Position numbers and translations under genes: made by a program
Assembly: GCA_030068145.1 (NCBI GenBank)
Contig: JAPJBO010000172.1
Location: forward strand, 62,001 to 126,000
Length of the DNA stretch: 64,000 nucleotides
Direction: 5' to 3'
Source: Diplonema papillatum
Taxonomy: Eukaryota; Euglenozoa; Diplonemea; Diplonemida; Diplonemidae
Shown here: positions 43,501 to 52,000 of the stretch, in pieces
Layout: each line of letters opens with the position of its first letter
Position numbering within the stretch: position 1 is the stretch's first letter
Notes under the pieces: model-generated
What the model saw: only the letters and a program-made list of their open reading frames with translations
Database searches by the model: none
Told to the model about the DNA's origin: nothing

Positions 43501-46500
43501 ACGTCTTGCTGTGCATCCGCGGTTGGCTTGTCGTGACCCGTCACGAAGCCGTCTGAACAGTTGGCGGTGTTGTCATCGAGCCAGCAGAGGATGGTGTCCG
43601 CGTCGTCCATGTCTTCTCCGAGGCCGATCGCGCAGTATTGCTCGGTGGACGGGCACGTCATCTCGATCGCGATGAAGGAGTCTTCCTCGAACAGCTGCCA
43701 CGAGAGGCCCATCCCGCCGGCGAGCCCAACGTGGTGCGGGTCTGACAGGAACAGCCGCCTCCAAGCGACGTCCACGGCACCCCGCGTGTCCCTCTCGTGC
43801 CGGCTGAAGCTGCCGTTGACGTTAGGCCCGTGCGCCCAGATGACGGGCTGCTTCCCGCTGTCGACGACGAACGGCTTGTCCGCCGCGTCGCCCGTGTCGA
43901 CGGCCCTCGCCAGGAACACGCTCCACGAGTCGTCCACGGCGACCTCGTACGCCAGGACCACGTAGTCCTGCTGCGCATCGGCGGCGGGCGCGCGATGGCG
44001 CGAAACCGTGCCATCCGAGCACTTGACGGCGTCGTCCGCCACCCAGCAAATGACGGTGTCGGCGTCGGACATGTCCTTGCCGAGGCCGATGGCACAGTAG
44101 CTGTCAGTCGACGGGCACGTCATGTTGATCGCGATGAGCGAGTAGTCGTCGAAAAGCTCCCACTGCAGGTCCATGCCGGCGGCCAGGTCCAGGTGCTGCG
44201 GGTCCGCCAAAGAAATCGGCTTCCACGCCAGCGCCAGGCCGCCACGAGTGTCCCGCCGGTGCTTCGAGGGTGTGCCGTCGGTGTGGTTGCCGTAGGCCCA
44301 GATCATCCCCTGCTGCTGTCCGTTCGTGACGAATTGCTTGTCGGACGGATCCGAGGTGTTGACGGCGCGCGTGAAAACGACACTCCACGAGTCGTCGGAC
44401 TCAACGGTCGACGTGATGACTACCAAATCCTGCTGTTCGTCCGCCAGTGGCGCCCGATGCCCTGTCACAGCGCCGTCAATGCACGCGACTTCAGTGCCGT
44501 TAACCCAGCACAGCATCGTGTCTGCATCATCCATGTCGTGACCCAGACCAATAGCACAAAAGTATTGCGCGGAAGGGCACGACAAGTTCACGATGATGGA
44601 CGTCGACTGGTCACGAAGCTGCCAGTACAGGTCCATACCCTGGGCGAGCTCGATGTGGTGGGGGTTGAGCAGAAGCAGAGGCCGCCACGTGACCGATGTG
44701 ACGCCTCGGGTCGACCTGCGGTGCTTGGAGTACGTTCCGTTGTTGTACCCGCCGCTAGCGAATATCACGCTTTGCGCCTGGCCGTTCACGGTGAGCGCAA
44801 CGTCGCTAGCGTCGCCCGTGGCGACCGCGCGGGTGAACAGCACGCTCCACGACCCATCCGCGTTGATTTCACTGTGCAAAACCGTGCAGTCCTGCTGGTC
44901 GTCAGCGGTCGGGCTTTCGTGGTCGTTGACCCAGCCGTCCTGGCACTCGACTCCGACAAACTCATCTGCAACCCAGCAGGTAATCACGTCGGACCCGTAC
45001 ATGTCAACGCCAAGGCCGATCGCGCAGTACTTCTCGGCAGATGGGCACGTCATGTTCACGGCGATCCAACTGTCTTCCCCGCTGCCGTCGTGCAGCACCC
45101 ACGAGATGGTCATCCCGTCGAACAACTCTTGGGACAGCTCGTCCACCAGCTGCATCGGGTCCCAGGCCACCGCTGACATCCCCCGAGTCGACCTCGCGTG
45201 GCGGGAAACCTTCCCATCCTCGCCGATCCCGCCGAAGGCCCATATAATGGGCTGCGCAACTCCCGGGCGTGTCTCGAAGGCCGCATCCTTCAAGCTGTCG
45301 GCAGTGGTCGTTTTCCGGGTGAAAAACACCGACCAGCCGCCGTCGGCCGAGGCCCAAGAAATGACAACGACGTCCTGCGACGCATCCGGCGTCGGCTCCG
45401 TGTGTCCATTCACGAATCCGTCCTTACAGAACGCTTCCTCCGTGCTTTCATTGAACCAGCAGAGCACGGTGTCCGCCCCGTACATATCGTCTCCCAGACC
45501 CATCGCGCAGTAACTCGACGTCGACGGACATGACATGTCAACGGCGATCAACTGTTTCTCCTCCATCAACTCCCAAGTCAGTACCATGCCGTCTGCCGAC
45601 AGCTCGTGCCTGGATGGGTGCTCGAATGCGATCAGGTGCCAGTAAACAGTCGAAGACCCGTCGGCGAACAAGTATTCCTTCGCGGCGTCGTTCGCTCCGG
45701 TGGCCCAAACGATGGACTGCGACTGGCCGTTGACGGTGACCGTGGTGTCGTTTCCGTCGCCGGTGTGCACGGGCTTCGTGAACAAAACGCTCCAGCTGCC
45801 GTCCGGTTGCAATTCGTGCAGGATCACCGCCACGTCTTGCTGCCCGTCTGCAACAGAGATTTGAAGGCCCGCGGCGATGTGGCCGTCCTCACAGACTGCT
45901 TCCATCGAGGCAGTCATCCAGCACAAGACGGTGTCCACGCCAGCGGCCTCTTCGCCGATCCCGAGCCCGCACCAGTTGTCCAGCGATGGGCACGTGAGGT
46001 TCACCGCGACGAAGGACCTGCCCTCCTTCAACTCCCATCGCAGGTCGATCCCTTCCCCCAGCGCTTCGTGCTGCGGGTCGTCCAAGTGCACCCGCGACCA
46101 CGCAATCGCGGCGAATCCGCGATCGCTGCTGCCGTGGCGGGAGAGAGAGCCGTCGGAGACGGACCCGTTGGCCCAAATGATGGCCTGCGGCGTGGCGTCG
46201 ATGGTGAACTGCTTGTCGGCCGGGTCCGCGGACGCCACGCGCCTTGTGAACACGACGCTCCACGTGCCGTTGCCGTTCGTGACGCTGGAGATGATCGTCA
46301 AATCTTGCTGGGCATCTGCCGCCGGCGCGCGGTGGCGGGTGACGTGTCCGTCGGAGCACGTGACGCTCTCAGCGCCCAGCGGCTTCCAACACGTCATCGT
46401 GTCGGCATCTGACATGTCCTCTCCCAGACCGATCGCGCAGTATTCAGAGCCGCAGGTCATGTTGATGGCAATCACAGTTCGGTCCTCGATCAGCTCCCAT

Positions 46501-47531
46501 TCTAACTCCATCGTCTCGTGGAACGCGTGGCGCAACTGTCTGTCGAATGCAAACGGCCGCCACACGACGTCGAGCTCCCCTGTTTCTGCCGTTGACATGT
46601 TCTGGAACACAACCCCGCCAGCGTCCGCTGTGACTGTTCCGATAGCCCACGTCACTCTCTGCTCAGCTCCGTTGACAAAGAACCCGACGTCTTCGTCATC
46701 GGCAGTGGAAACGAACCGGCGATACAGCACACTCCAGCTCCCATCCTCAGCCACGGCATGCGCGATCACAGTAACGTCGCTGGTGCCATCCGGAGCCGGG
46801 ACGCCGGTCGCGTTGGCCACGCCGTCCACGCACAGCGCAGCGCCGTCTTCCAAATAGCACAGCAAAACGTCAGTGAAACCTTCACCCTCCAAGCCCACGG
46901 CGCAGTAGACCTCCGCACGCGGGCAGGTCACGTTGACGAGCATCACCGACGCGTCGACCCTTACTTCCCAAGCCACAGCCATGCCGACGCCGCTTTCGAA
47001 TTCGCGCGGCTCTGCTTCAAAGGCCATGGGGCGCCACACAACCTTCTCGATGCCTCTGTCACTGCGGCCGTGCTTCGAAAAACTGCCGGTGCTGTCGAGG
47101 TCTCCGACTGCCCAAATGATGCTCTGAGGCAGTCCGTTCAGGTTGAACTTTTGGTCCCCTGCCACGTCTTCTGTGTCCACAGCCCGTTTGAAGACTACGC
47201 TCCACGAGCCGTCAACGTTGAAGGACTCAACAGCAACGTCGCCTTGGACATCCTGTGCTGGTACACGATGGCCGGTCACACTCCCATCGTAGCATACGAC
47301 GGTGCCATTAGCTTCCACGACAGAGCACAGCACTGTGTCAGCCTCGCTCATGCTCTCCCCGAGCCCGACCGAGCAGTACTGCGTGGTCGACGGGCACGTC
47401 ATGTTGATCACGACGACTGTGTCATTCTCTTCTAACTTCCAGTACAAATCCATCCCGTCGTCATGCAAATGCACATTGCCAGCCGCAGCAGTGGCTGCCG
47501 CGCAGGCTAAAAGTAAAAAATGGAGGGTCAT
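37530..47531 (-). CDS. Giant secreted/membrane protein: eighteen DOMON domains fused to a ferric reductase (NOX/FRE-type) core, 3,333 residues
   Basis: Residues 1-18 are a signal peptide (hydrophobic LLLACAAATAAA). Residues about 20-2850 are eighteen DOMON domains, spaced 150-160 residues. Met in the GLGxxM motif falls at 61, 373, 683, 844, 1000, 1154, 1308, 1464, 1618, 1774, 1929, 2084, 2241, 2394, 2549 and 2742. A His about 93 residues later sits in an SKHxRSTRG motif. Domains 2 and 4 lack both. From V2857 a multi-pass membrane region carries H2966/H2980 and H3051/H3065, each pair spaced H-x13-H, the haem-binding pattern of ferric reductases and NADPH oxidases. Then come the FAD motif HPLS at H3142, the NAD(P)H motif GGIGVTP at 3208-3214 and CGP at 3304. 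Known for the families: such cores carry electrons from cytosolic NAD(P)H through FAD and two haems to the outside, and some DOMON domains bind b-haem by Met and His. Inferred: the DOMON array is an extracellular haem chain receiving these electrons, perhaps for metal reduction. There is no cytochrome b561 domain, the usual DOMON partner. No intron, frameshift or stop is seen. The start is the first Met and gives the signal peptide. Confidence 0.93.
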   Translation of the reverse strand: MTLHFLLLACAAATAAAGNVHLHDDGMDLYWKLEENDTVVVINMTCPSTTQYCSVGLGESMSEADTVLCSVVEANGTVVCYDGSVTGHRVPAQDVQGDVAVESFNVDGSWSVVFKRAVDTEDVAGDQKFNLNGLPQSIIWAVGDLDSTGSFSKHGRSDRGIEKVVWRPMAFEAEPREFESGVGMAVAWEVRVDASVMLVNVTCPRAEVYCAVGLEGEGFTDVLLCYLEDGAALCVDGVANATGVPAPDGTSDVTVIAHAVAEDGSWSVLYRRFVSTADDEDVGFFVNGAEQRVTWAIGTVTADAGGVVFQNMSTAETGELDVVWRPFAFDRQLRHAFHETMELEWELIEDRTVIAINMTCGSEYCAIGLGEDMSDADTMTCWKPLGAESVTCSDGHVTRHRAPAADAQQDLTIISSVTNGNGTWSVVFTRRVASADPADKQFTIDATPQAIIWANGSVSDGSLSRHGSSDRGFAAIAWSRVHLDDPQHEALGEGIDLRWELKEGRSFVAVNLTCPSLDNWCGLGIGEEAAGVDTVLCWMTASMEAVCEDGHIAAGLQISVADGQQDVAVILHELQPDGSWSVLFTKPVHTGDGNDTTVTVNGQSQSIVWATGANDAAKEYLFADGSSTVYWHLIAFEHPSRHELSADGMVLTWELMEEKQLIAVDMSCPSTSSYCAMGLGDDMYGADTVLCWFNESTEEAFCKDGFVNGHTEPTPDASQDVVVISWASADGGWSVFFTRKTTTADSLKDAAFETRPGVAQPIIWAFGGIGEDGKVSRHARSTRGMSAVAWDPMQLVDELSQELFDGMTISWVLHDGSGEDSWIAVNMTCPSAEKYCAIGLGVDMYGSDVITCWVADEFVGVECQDGWVNDHESPTADDQQDCTVLHSEINADGSWSVLFTRAVATGDASDVALTVNGQAQSVIFASGGYNNGTYSKHRRSTRGVTSVTWRPLLLLNPHHIELAQGMDLYWQLRDQSTSIIVNLSCPSAQYFCAIGLGHDMDDADTMLCWVNGTEVACIDGAVTGHRAPLADEQQDLVVITSTVESDDSWSVVFTRAVNTSDPSDKQFVTNGQQQGMIWAYGNHTDGTPSKHRRDTRGGLALAWKPISLADPQHLDLAAGMDLQWELFDDYSLIAINMTCPSTDSYCAIGLGKDMSDADTVICWVADDAVKCSDGTVSRHRAPAADAQQDYVVLAYEVAVDDSWSVFLARAVDTGDAADKPFVVDSGKQPVIWAHGPNVNGSFSRHERDTRGAVDVAWRRLFLSDPHHVGLAGGMGLSWQLFEEDSFIAIEMTCPSTEQYCAIGLGEDMDDADTILCWLDDNTANCSDGFVTGHDKPTADAQQDVSIVTSQVSADGTWSVLFTRAVNSSDAGDKAFVVDGRTQPFIWAFGSYGAGSFGRHKRSTRGASGIAWKPLTLVDPQHVELATGMDLYWQIIEGGTVIAFNMTCPAADTEKYCSFGLGESMDDADTVLCWADDTAVSCKDGSVSGHHEPVTDDQQDFIVVSSAMQSDGSWSVLFTREVRSSDTTDKAFLVDGQKQPIIWAHGTYNNATFSRHKRSTRGQTAIAWKRLSLTNPQHMQAATGMTLYWELLEENTIVAINMSCPSDELYCAIGLGEDMDDADTTLCWVQDSQVFCSDGSVSGHDEPEADSEQNVIVVAFEVLADGSWSVLFARAVRSSDPTDKTFTVTGLTQSVIYAVGSYSGGIFARHSRGTSARGVLDIAWKSLALDDAQQIELADGMDLFWQLMDGDSLMVINMTCPSTEGYCAIGLGEDMDDADTVLCWVDGPVASCSDGFVTGHAAPAADDQQDYTVISSEITPNGTWSVLLTRPVVSSDAADKAFVVVDGQKQPIIWAYGAYSNGTYSKHKRSTRGQAAVAWKPLSLSNPHRVELATGMDLYWELLDDDATVAIKLTCPSTEQYCAIGLGEDMDDADTLLCWVGATGVICSDGSVSGHEEPVADDQQDYVLIKSEISEDSWSVLLTRAVQSGDATDMAFIVDGQQQPIIWAYGTYNADDASFSKHKRSTRGATSIAWKYMALTDPVHLEVATDMHLSWQLMDDDALIAINMTCPSVEQYCAIGLGEDMDDADTIHCWMGDVAAVCSDGSVSGHAAPAVDDQQDHVVIASEVSPNGTWSVFFTRSVNSSDATDKAFVVNGQLQPAIWAYGTYNATADKPFIKHKRSTRGKIGIAWKPLILDNPRHIELAADVHLYWQVMEDETLIAINMTCPSTEQYCAFGLGQSMDDADTVLCRVDGGAAVCFDGSVSGHAAPVADDQQDYTFITSEVSANGAWSVLLTRPVHSSDPTDKAFVVDGQEQAVIWAFGKYSDGVQQHARSTRGAVNIAWGLLRLTNPSHVALAEGMDLYWEVMAEQSVIAINLTCPTSEQYCSFGLGQDMADADTVLCWVANAAVQCTDGSVVGHDAPAADQQQDYDVLAFDIAATGAWSVLLKRLVVSSDPGDKPFIIDGEQQQMIWAFGDMDSNGIPQEHSRRSKGSLAVAWGGEKQETGATKTFAEGMVLRWSVSDAEDVVTFNLTCPSTEMYCSFGLGEEMVNSDVFMCFARDGAATCTDSHVRDELVAPLADASQDLTVLEHAVVGAAWWVVFSRPVATADGADDRVLDVAEGAEPQAVIWAQGQHADGEFIEHEGGGRGMTRLAWADKSAVDTVVPATPIPPPTTPVPGASLHRLTDDFSASVELRRRDLSGKQRSSVALADANFPYTHVLLTFVCRVGQYCALGLSDDGTMLQSDAFVCWEHADGIRCVDWYCTSRATCPEDASQDLVVEETQVLGDGWFTVKVSRLLDTGDDKDRAIASENIDFIFANGPASAVSTPTTKHAAEGTAAINALTGTAEVTSDDDTVWIHILISLFLLTVLGLVSGIMIMVKPRFGYFFQQSAVGSVLSMVFIMCSLVTMSIGDYEHYRGRIVEYGVLFGGPAQICLALTLLVKVKMFSPCLFLMSVPQERALVWHRWIGRMGWLFVTLHGSLVIAEYRENNDGDASVLLHTELGTGGTTDGAGKVRPLYGIIAWVLYTVLVLLGLPAIRRIFYQAFVASHVVLSLCTLVFTILHLPDGWRTYAIFGLPVLLYVLDCLYRVYLSVHNSYILQHTNVGSVTKLTIVPPKPIKKWGPGSYFCVSIPQAGYMEYHPLSVTSHHSTKTATFYVKNMGPGTWTERLTQLPSEPKIELQAKLEGPYGKLSFDIDKHNNLILIAGGIGVTPMLSVIRYMDVAQEATLSWSVRDAELVQMLMDDLHELAARFKGLKVIVSFTGAGLDDVKFETERIAIVRGRPDYTALLVKNATEHSAVAICGPSGMIVGASDAVRRSPLRLPLHTETFEL
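38980..47480 (-). repeat. Coding tandem array: eighteen DOMON repeats of about 465 bp
   Basis: Each unit encodes WxL/V...NxTCPS...YCxxGLGxxMxDADTxxC...DGxVxGHxxPxxDxQQD...SWSVxFTRxVxxxDxxDKxF...Q..IWAxG......H.RSTRG...AW. Units 7 to 16 are the most alike and keep long stretches of near-identical DNA (for example GTCGTCCATGTCTTCTCCGA on the plus strand). That suggests recent unequal crossing-over or gene conversion in the middle. The outer units (1, 2, 4, 17, 18) are the most diverged. Confidence 0.9.
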
Positions 47532-47800
47532 CGCCGACCAGCTCCGACGGTTGCTTGCTTTAGCTTTTGTGGTGCGGTGTTCAACAAAAGCGCGGTTTGC
47601 TTTTACCTGCGGGGTGAAGGGGGTAAAGGGAGTGGACCTCTACTTCGGCATCATTTTCATCTGAACTTCTGCGTTTTCGTTTGAACGGAACTAGCGAATT
47701 CCTCTTTTGCGGCACTAATTGCGGACACAAATGTACTGCACGGCAGTCAAGTTTCACGTGTTCGGCGGACCGTACAGCTACGTGAGCCGGCCCATCTCTC
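47532..47800. other. 5' flank of the giant DOMON gene
   Basis: Would hold its promoter and 5' untranslated region. I see no TATA box or initiator that I can assign with confidence. Confidence 0.3.
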
Positions 47801-47803
47801 ACC

Positions 47804-48010
47804 TGATAGACCATGGTGTACCGTGAGTGGTCAGAATGCAGAATATCTGTAGCGATGGCTTGTATTTGTCACCAGGTGATAATGCAGGCCACCGTGATTG
47901 ACAGCTTTAAGCAATTCCACGAAACTCTAAGGAATAGGGATGGACCTGATAGACCATGGTGGACCGTGGCACCATCAGACGCCGCGATTGACCAAAGTGA
48001 GCTGTACCTC
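47804..48010 (+). repeat. Repeat with CCTGATAGACCATGGTG words, related to 62.69-62.90 kb
   Basis: CACCTGATAGACCATGGTG occurs at 47804 and GACCTGATAGACCATGGTGG at 47943, a local duplication about 139 bp apart. In reverse complement, 62690-62895 has GACCTGATAGACCGTGGTGG and further GATAGACCGTGATAGACCG words. The family is short and of unknown type. Confidence 0.65.
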
Positions 48011-49266
48011 ACACTGGGGGAATTTGTGCACAGAGGAGGTGCAGAATAGCACGTTTAACCCAACTGGAATGGACCCCAATCAGGTAGTGGGGTTTCCTAG
48101 CGAACCGTTGGAAGAACTTCCCTTTCGCGGGCTCCCTGTCCACAACGATGCCAATGGTTGCTTTGTTTGTACGCGCTAGTGGAACTCACCTGCTTTGGTC
48201 AGTTTCATGCCAAAATAGCCCGAGCGGCGGGGCCAACGGAAGAAGCCGAAGACGGCCACGTTCGATGTGTGCGTCAAAGAAAACCCTGCAGGCAAGCAGA
48301 TAACAGAAGCCGTCCGACCGCCTCAGGCACACCATCCCGTGCCTTTCGCAAGTTGTAACGAGCGTAACGTGCCAGAGAACACAAGGGGCCAGGTCTGGTC
48401 CCACCAAGGACAGTGCGGTGCAGGCTTTGCTTTTACGGCTTGAGGGGGGTGTTGGTATAGTCCACCACGCAGCCGTCCTCCTCGTATTGAGATCAGTTTC
48501 CAATGTGCAGTGGGGCGTCCCCAGCAACAACTCCCTTGCGCGTGACTCTCTACTGGTCGCAGCAACACAGTTGGACAATGCGCAAGCCTTCTTGCAGCGA
48601 AACCAGATGCTGAGCTCGTGTCTTCCAAAATAAACCGCTAAAACAGGAAAACGGGAGAAAGGGGAAGTTTATGCCGGGCATAGATCACGTCAACAACTCT
48701 TCCCGACGCCCGCAAACAACATGGGAGGAAAGAAAGGGACCCTGTGGGTGTGCACGGCCAATGACGTCTTCGTTTTTGACGCTGGCGCAGTGCGAGAGGA
48801 ACGAGAGAGAGAGCGAGAGAGAGAGAGAGAGCGAAACGTCGCTAGACGCGCCACAGGGAAGATGTCGGTAACAAGAGAGCCGCGAGTTATAGAGGATACC
48901 GGCATTCACGGCGGAGAGCCCTCGCGCCAATTTATTGAACAAGCGCCAGCTTTACGCATGTTCCAAACAACAAAGGAGCGCTGTAGCCCCACACGAAACA
49001 CATGAGGTTTCGTGCCGCGGTGTTACGCCCGGTGCGAACTTGTGTTTTGTGGGCTACAGACACATTTCCTCCTTTGAGATTTGGGACTCTTGCTGTGTTC
49101 GTGGGGAGTCATCGGCATGCTGACGAGTCACTTTGGCGCGTTTTCGTCGTGGTGCAACTCGTGATGGTTCCTATTGTTGCGGACAGATAGTGACTCGAGT
49201 GTAATGCTGCGACCCCCCTCCGAGAGGCGGCGCTTCGGTAATTTCGAGACGCGCGGGACACTTCTT
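48011..49266. other. Gene-free stretch with a GA microsatellite
   Basis: A (GA)n run lies at about 48803-48831. 48995-49085 is a diverged part-copy of the 31.1 kb repeat family (TGTGTTTTGTGGGCTACAGA, CATTTCCTCCTTTGAGAT). No gene seen. Confidence 0.4.
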
Positions 49267-49579
49267 CTGCGGGGGTACTCTCTCGGTCAAGAAATGGCCG
49301 GAATCGATAGTGCCGAGCATCAAGGCACGAAAGCAGATCCTTTCTGAAACAGGGTTTTGTCAGACCGCTGAGAGAGGTCACATCAATATTCCCCGCGGGC
49401 CGGAGGAACAAGAAAAAGCTCACTCCGGACTCCGGGGCTTCAGCGTGCCGTTCAACCGCAGCATGCAAAAGCTTAGTGTCACAACCCCATCCGCTATGCC
49501 CCTGATTGACCGTGTCTACGGGCTCGTGTCAGAAGCTCCAAGGTACATCTTCAGATGCTTTGGTTTGGGAAGTCGGTAG
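49267..49579 (+). pseudogene. Degenerate Gypsy-type reverse transcriptase fragment
   Basis: The frame reads GFSVPFNRSMQKLSVTT, PSAMPLIDRVYGLVSEA, then PRYIFRCFGLGSR. This matches the order RFCVDYRxLNxVTxxDxYPLPxIDxxLDxLxGAxYFSxLDLxSGY typical of Ty3/Gypsy reverse transcriptase. Just upstream, another frame gives FPAGRRNKKKLTPDSG, like the SSPVVLVxKKDGS segment, so at least one frameshift is present. The catalytic YxDD segment is not found. It is a short, dead relic. Confidence 0.55.
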
Positions 49580-50700
49580 GCCTCTGCAGCACCGCAGAAC
49601 ACGTGTCGTCTTTCCCGGGATTTCACATGTGTAGCTTCCGCGATCAGCTCAAGCTGTCGTGAACGAACCTCGAAGCGCACTGACAAGGCCGACTCACTGG
49701 AACCAACTGTCCTGCACTGCTTCGAACTAACAGCCGGGCTCTAAACCTGCAAAAAAGAAGGAGAGGTAGGAGTCCCAACTTTGTATCGAGAACCGAGAGG
49801 AATACGCAAAAGGAAGAAAACGTATACACGCGCCCTGGCTGACCCTTGTAGATATCGACTTTTTTGGTTGTTTTCCCCTCTTTTTTCGGAGGGGGTTTGT
49901 TTTCGAAAAAGCATTCCCCTTTTCCGGCTAAAGAAATCTTCAAGGACGTTCGAGGCTACACCCAGTCCGGGTCAGATTGCTTCCTTGGCGGAAGCAGCGC
50001 TTGTGTGGAACCCAGCCCATTTTTTTGGCGCGATTGACTTGTGTTGGGAACACTTCTGGAGACGGGGTCTTGCACTGGTGAACGGCAGCGGACATTCAGC
50101 ATCAACCGAACAATAGCAACAAAACGATGAGGTAATGGATGCTTCTTCCCGCAGCCTGCAAGCCTCTCGGTTGTCCTGCGCTAGCACTGTATTCGATTGG
50201 TTCTCGTGTTTAACCTTCAGGCGTGCAGCCGTTGTTCCGAAAATGCTCCCTTCGGTGCAGTACATAAAGCTTACGAACCTCATTTTTTACGCAATCCATG
50301 AGGAATTTCGGCAGGTCTGCAATAATACTAATTGTCGAATTGCCAATGCAGCCGGAGACAGCAGACGCGGTCGGTTTGCTTAGCTTTTCGTGTACTGGCA
50401 ATCCCGACTGCCAATCTCAAGTCACTAAAGTCTTTGGTCGCTTCACCTGTCAGTCTCACATCCTGCAGTGTTTCCGACCCCAAAAAATGATGGCGAAGTC
50501 CCCAAAATATATAAATCCCTGGAAAACGGCAATGGTGAGTTCACCATCAGTTTAGTTCGTGGCCAATTACCCTCTTCCCACCTGAGCCTCAGCTGCCGCG
50601 AAATCCCCCTGCCCGCAAGGGGAAATCTTGGCCTGATACTTAGGATAGAACACTGCTCTCATGCATGGGAGGGGGGTGTGATTGGGGATGAACTACACGG
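49580..50700. other. Gene-free stretch
   Basis: No coding frame recognised. Near 50648-50675 ACACTGCTCTCATGCATGGG resembles the AGGCAGNACACTGCCTCTCATGCATG unit. Confidence 0.4.
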
Positions 50701-50804
50701 ATAAAGAAAATTATGTCTCTCGTCCGTAAAGGGCTAAAACGTAGTACATTTGCATTCCGACGAAATCTGCGCAATTCTTTTTTTTACAACGACAACTCTC
50801 GCAC

Positions 50805-52000
50805 GGACCCCAGGCGTGAGGTCCGCGTGGATGTTTACAACGTAAAATACTCAGTATTTTTAGTATTTTCGGTAACTATCCCCTCGTGTAATTGAGACAC
50901 CTATTTTCGTCGCTGGCCCAAAAGTGTCTCACTTTCAAGCGCTATTTCCTTTGTGACGGTGACACCTGCACTGACAAGGCAGGTCCATCCAGTTGTGGAA
51001 ATGAACCTGGAGCACGACGAGTTCTAACCATGCTTCGGACAACCGACAGCGCTGTTCCTGAACTCGACTGTTCTGCAAGCCCGTGCCCCGTTTAAGCTTG
51101 GGGATTTCGACAGCTGGCCTTGATAAGACTCTGCGCTCTTGCAAATTGCTCTCGTTTGCTTCCAATCCTTGGATCAGCTCGTTCAGGTCTGTCCAGATGG
51201 AATCTCTGGAAACAGCCTCCTGACTCCTACTCGTGGTTGAAGAGTTGGTTCTGGCAATCGCGGAGCAGGTTGACAAGTGCAGACAGGGCGCAACAGAGCT
51301 CAATATATTGCCCAGAATGCTATACTGCACGTACACCTTCCGGTCTCCTTCATGCTTCGGTCGATGTCAGTGAGTCAGTTGGGCAAGCTCCACCTACTGA
51401 AACTGCCTACCTATATATATATATATATATATATATGTCCTGTATCTGTTGTCTGGAAGGCGCTCATGCGACTCACAACGATTCTGGCTTTTGCATTTCT
51501 TCGTGTGGAATGGTCCGAATATGTCCAGGTCCACGTATCTTCTTGGGAAGCTTGCAGAATGCCTCGTAAGAACTTTGTAGATCGTGGACAAAAGAGTAGT
51601 GCCGACATGATGAGCTGTCTTCGCTGTCGTTGGCGCCACTTCCGACCCACTCAGTATCCAGTATCTCGCCTCCGTGTCTCGAGCCGTGTCTTTGCGAGGA
51701 GGCTGAACAGCGAGTAAGCTATGGGTCGCACTGTGCCGCTGCTGTCGCCCGCGACGTGACCTAAAGAGCATTCTTCTGGCCAATATTCTTCCGAGCAATT
51801 TTCAGTCTAGTGGTGTTTCCATCGGTACATTTCCTACACGCTGGTAATTGAAACACCCCGCGTTGAGCCCAAAAAGTGTCTCAATTACATAGGGGGTGGG
51901 TATGGTATTTTACTTAGCCTGCGGAAAATTAAGAATACTAGAAATACTGAGTATTTTAAAACATCCACAGGCTGACCACGGAAACACACGGAATTCTGAG
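50805..52000. mobile_element. Inverted-repeat-flanked degenerate element
   Basis: 50813-50935 and 51830-51995 are related in inverted orientation. Shared pieces are GGATGTTT with AAACATCC, AAAATACTCAGTATTT with AAATACTGAGTATTTT, and the CAAAAGTGTCTCA / GTAATTGARACAC words. The arms are diverged and interrupted. Between them lies the integrase-like relic, so this may be an old element with terminal repeats or a relic caught between copies of another repeat. The outer ends are not defined. Confidence 0.5.
51394..51798 (-). pseudogene. Degenerate Gypsy-type integrase fragment
   Basis: The minus-strand frame contains SASFPRRYVDLDIFGPF and HTKK. This closely fits the P.E.VDLDIFGPF-like start of the integrase catalytic core of Ty3/Gypsy elements, with its first catalytic Asp. 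The zinc-binding HHCC module expected upstream survives only as a YW and His pair (ARYWILSG...TAHHVG). The frame then runs into an (AT)n microsatellite (51411-51436) and loses similarity. Clearly dead. Strand and distance argue against it belonging to the reverse transcriptase relic at 49.3 kb. Confidence 0.5.

Noticed and set aside
37638..47435. Long plus-strand frames (for example 38803-40245, 480 residues; 43797-45176, 459 residues) opposite the DOMON gene
   Set aside because: They are mirror products of the repeated GC-rich coding array. Their translations have no domain and repeat with the DOMON period, while the minus frame gives perfect family motifs.
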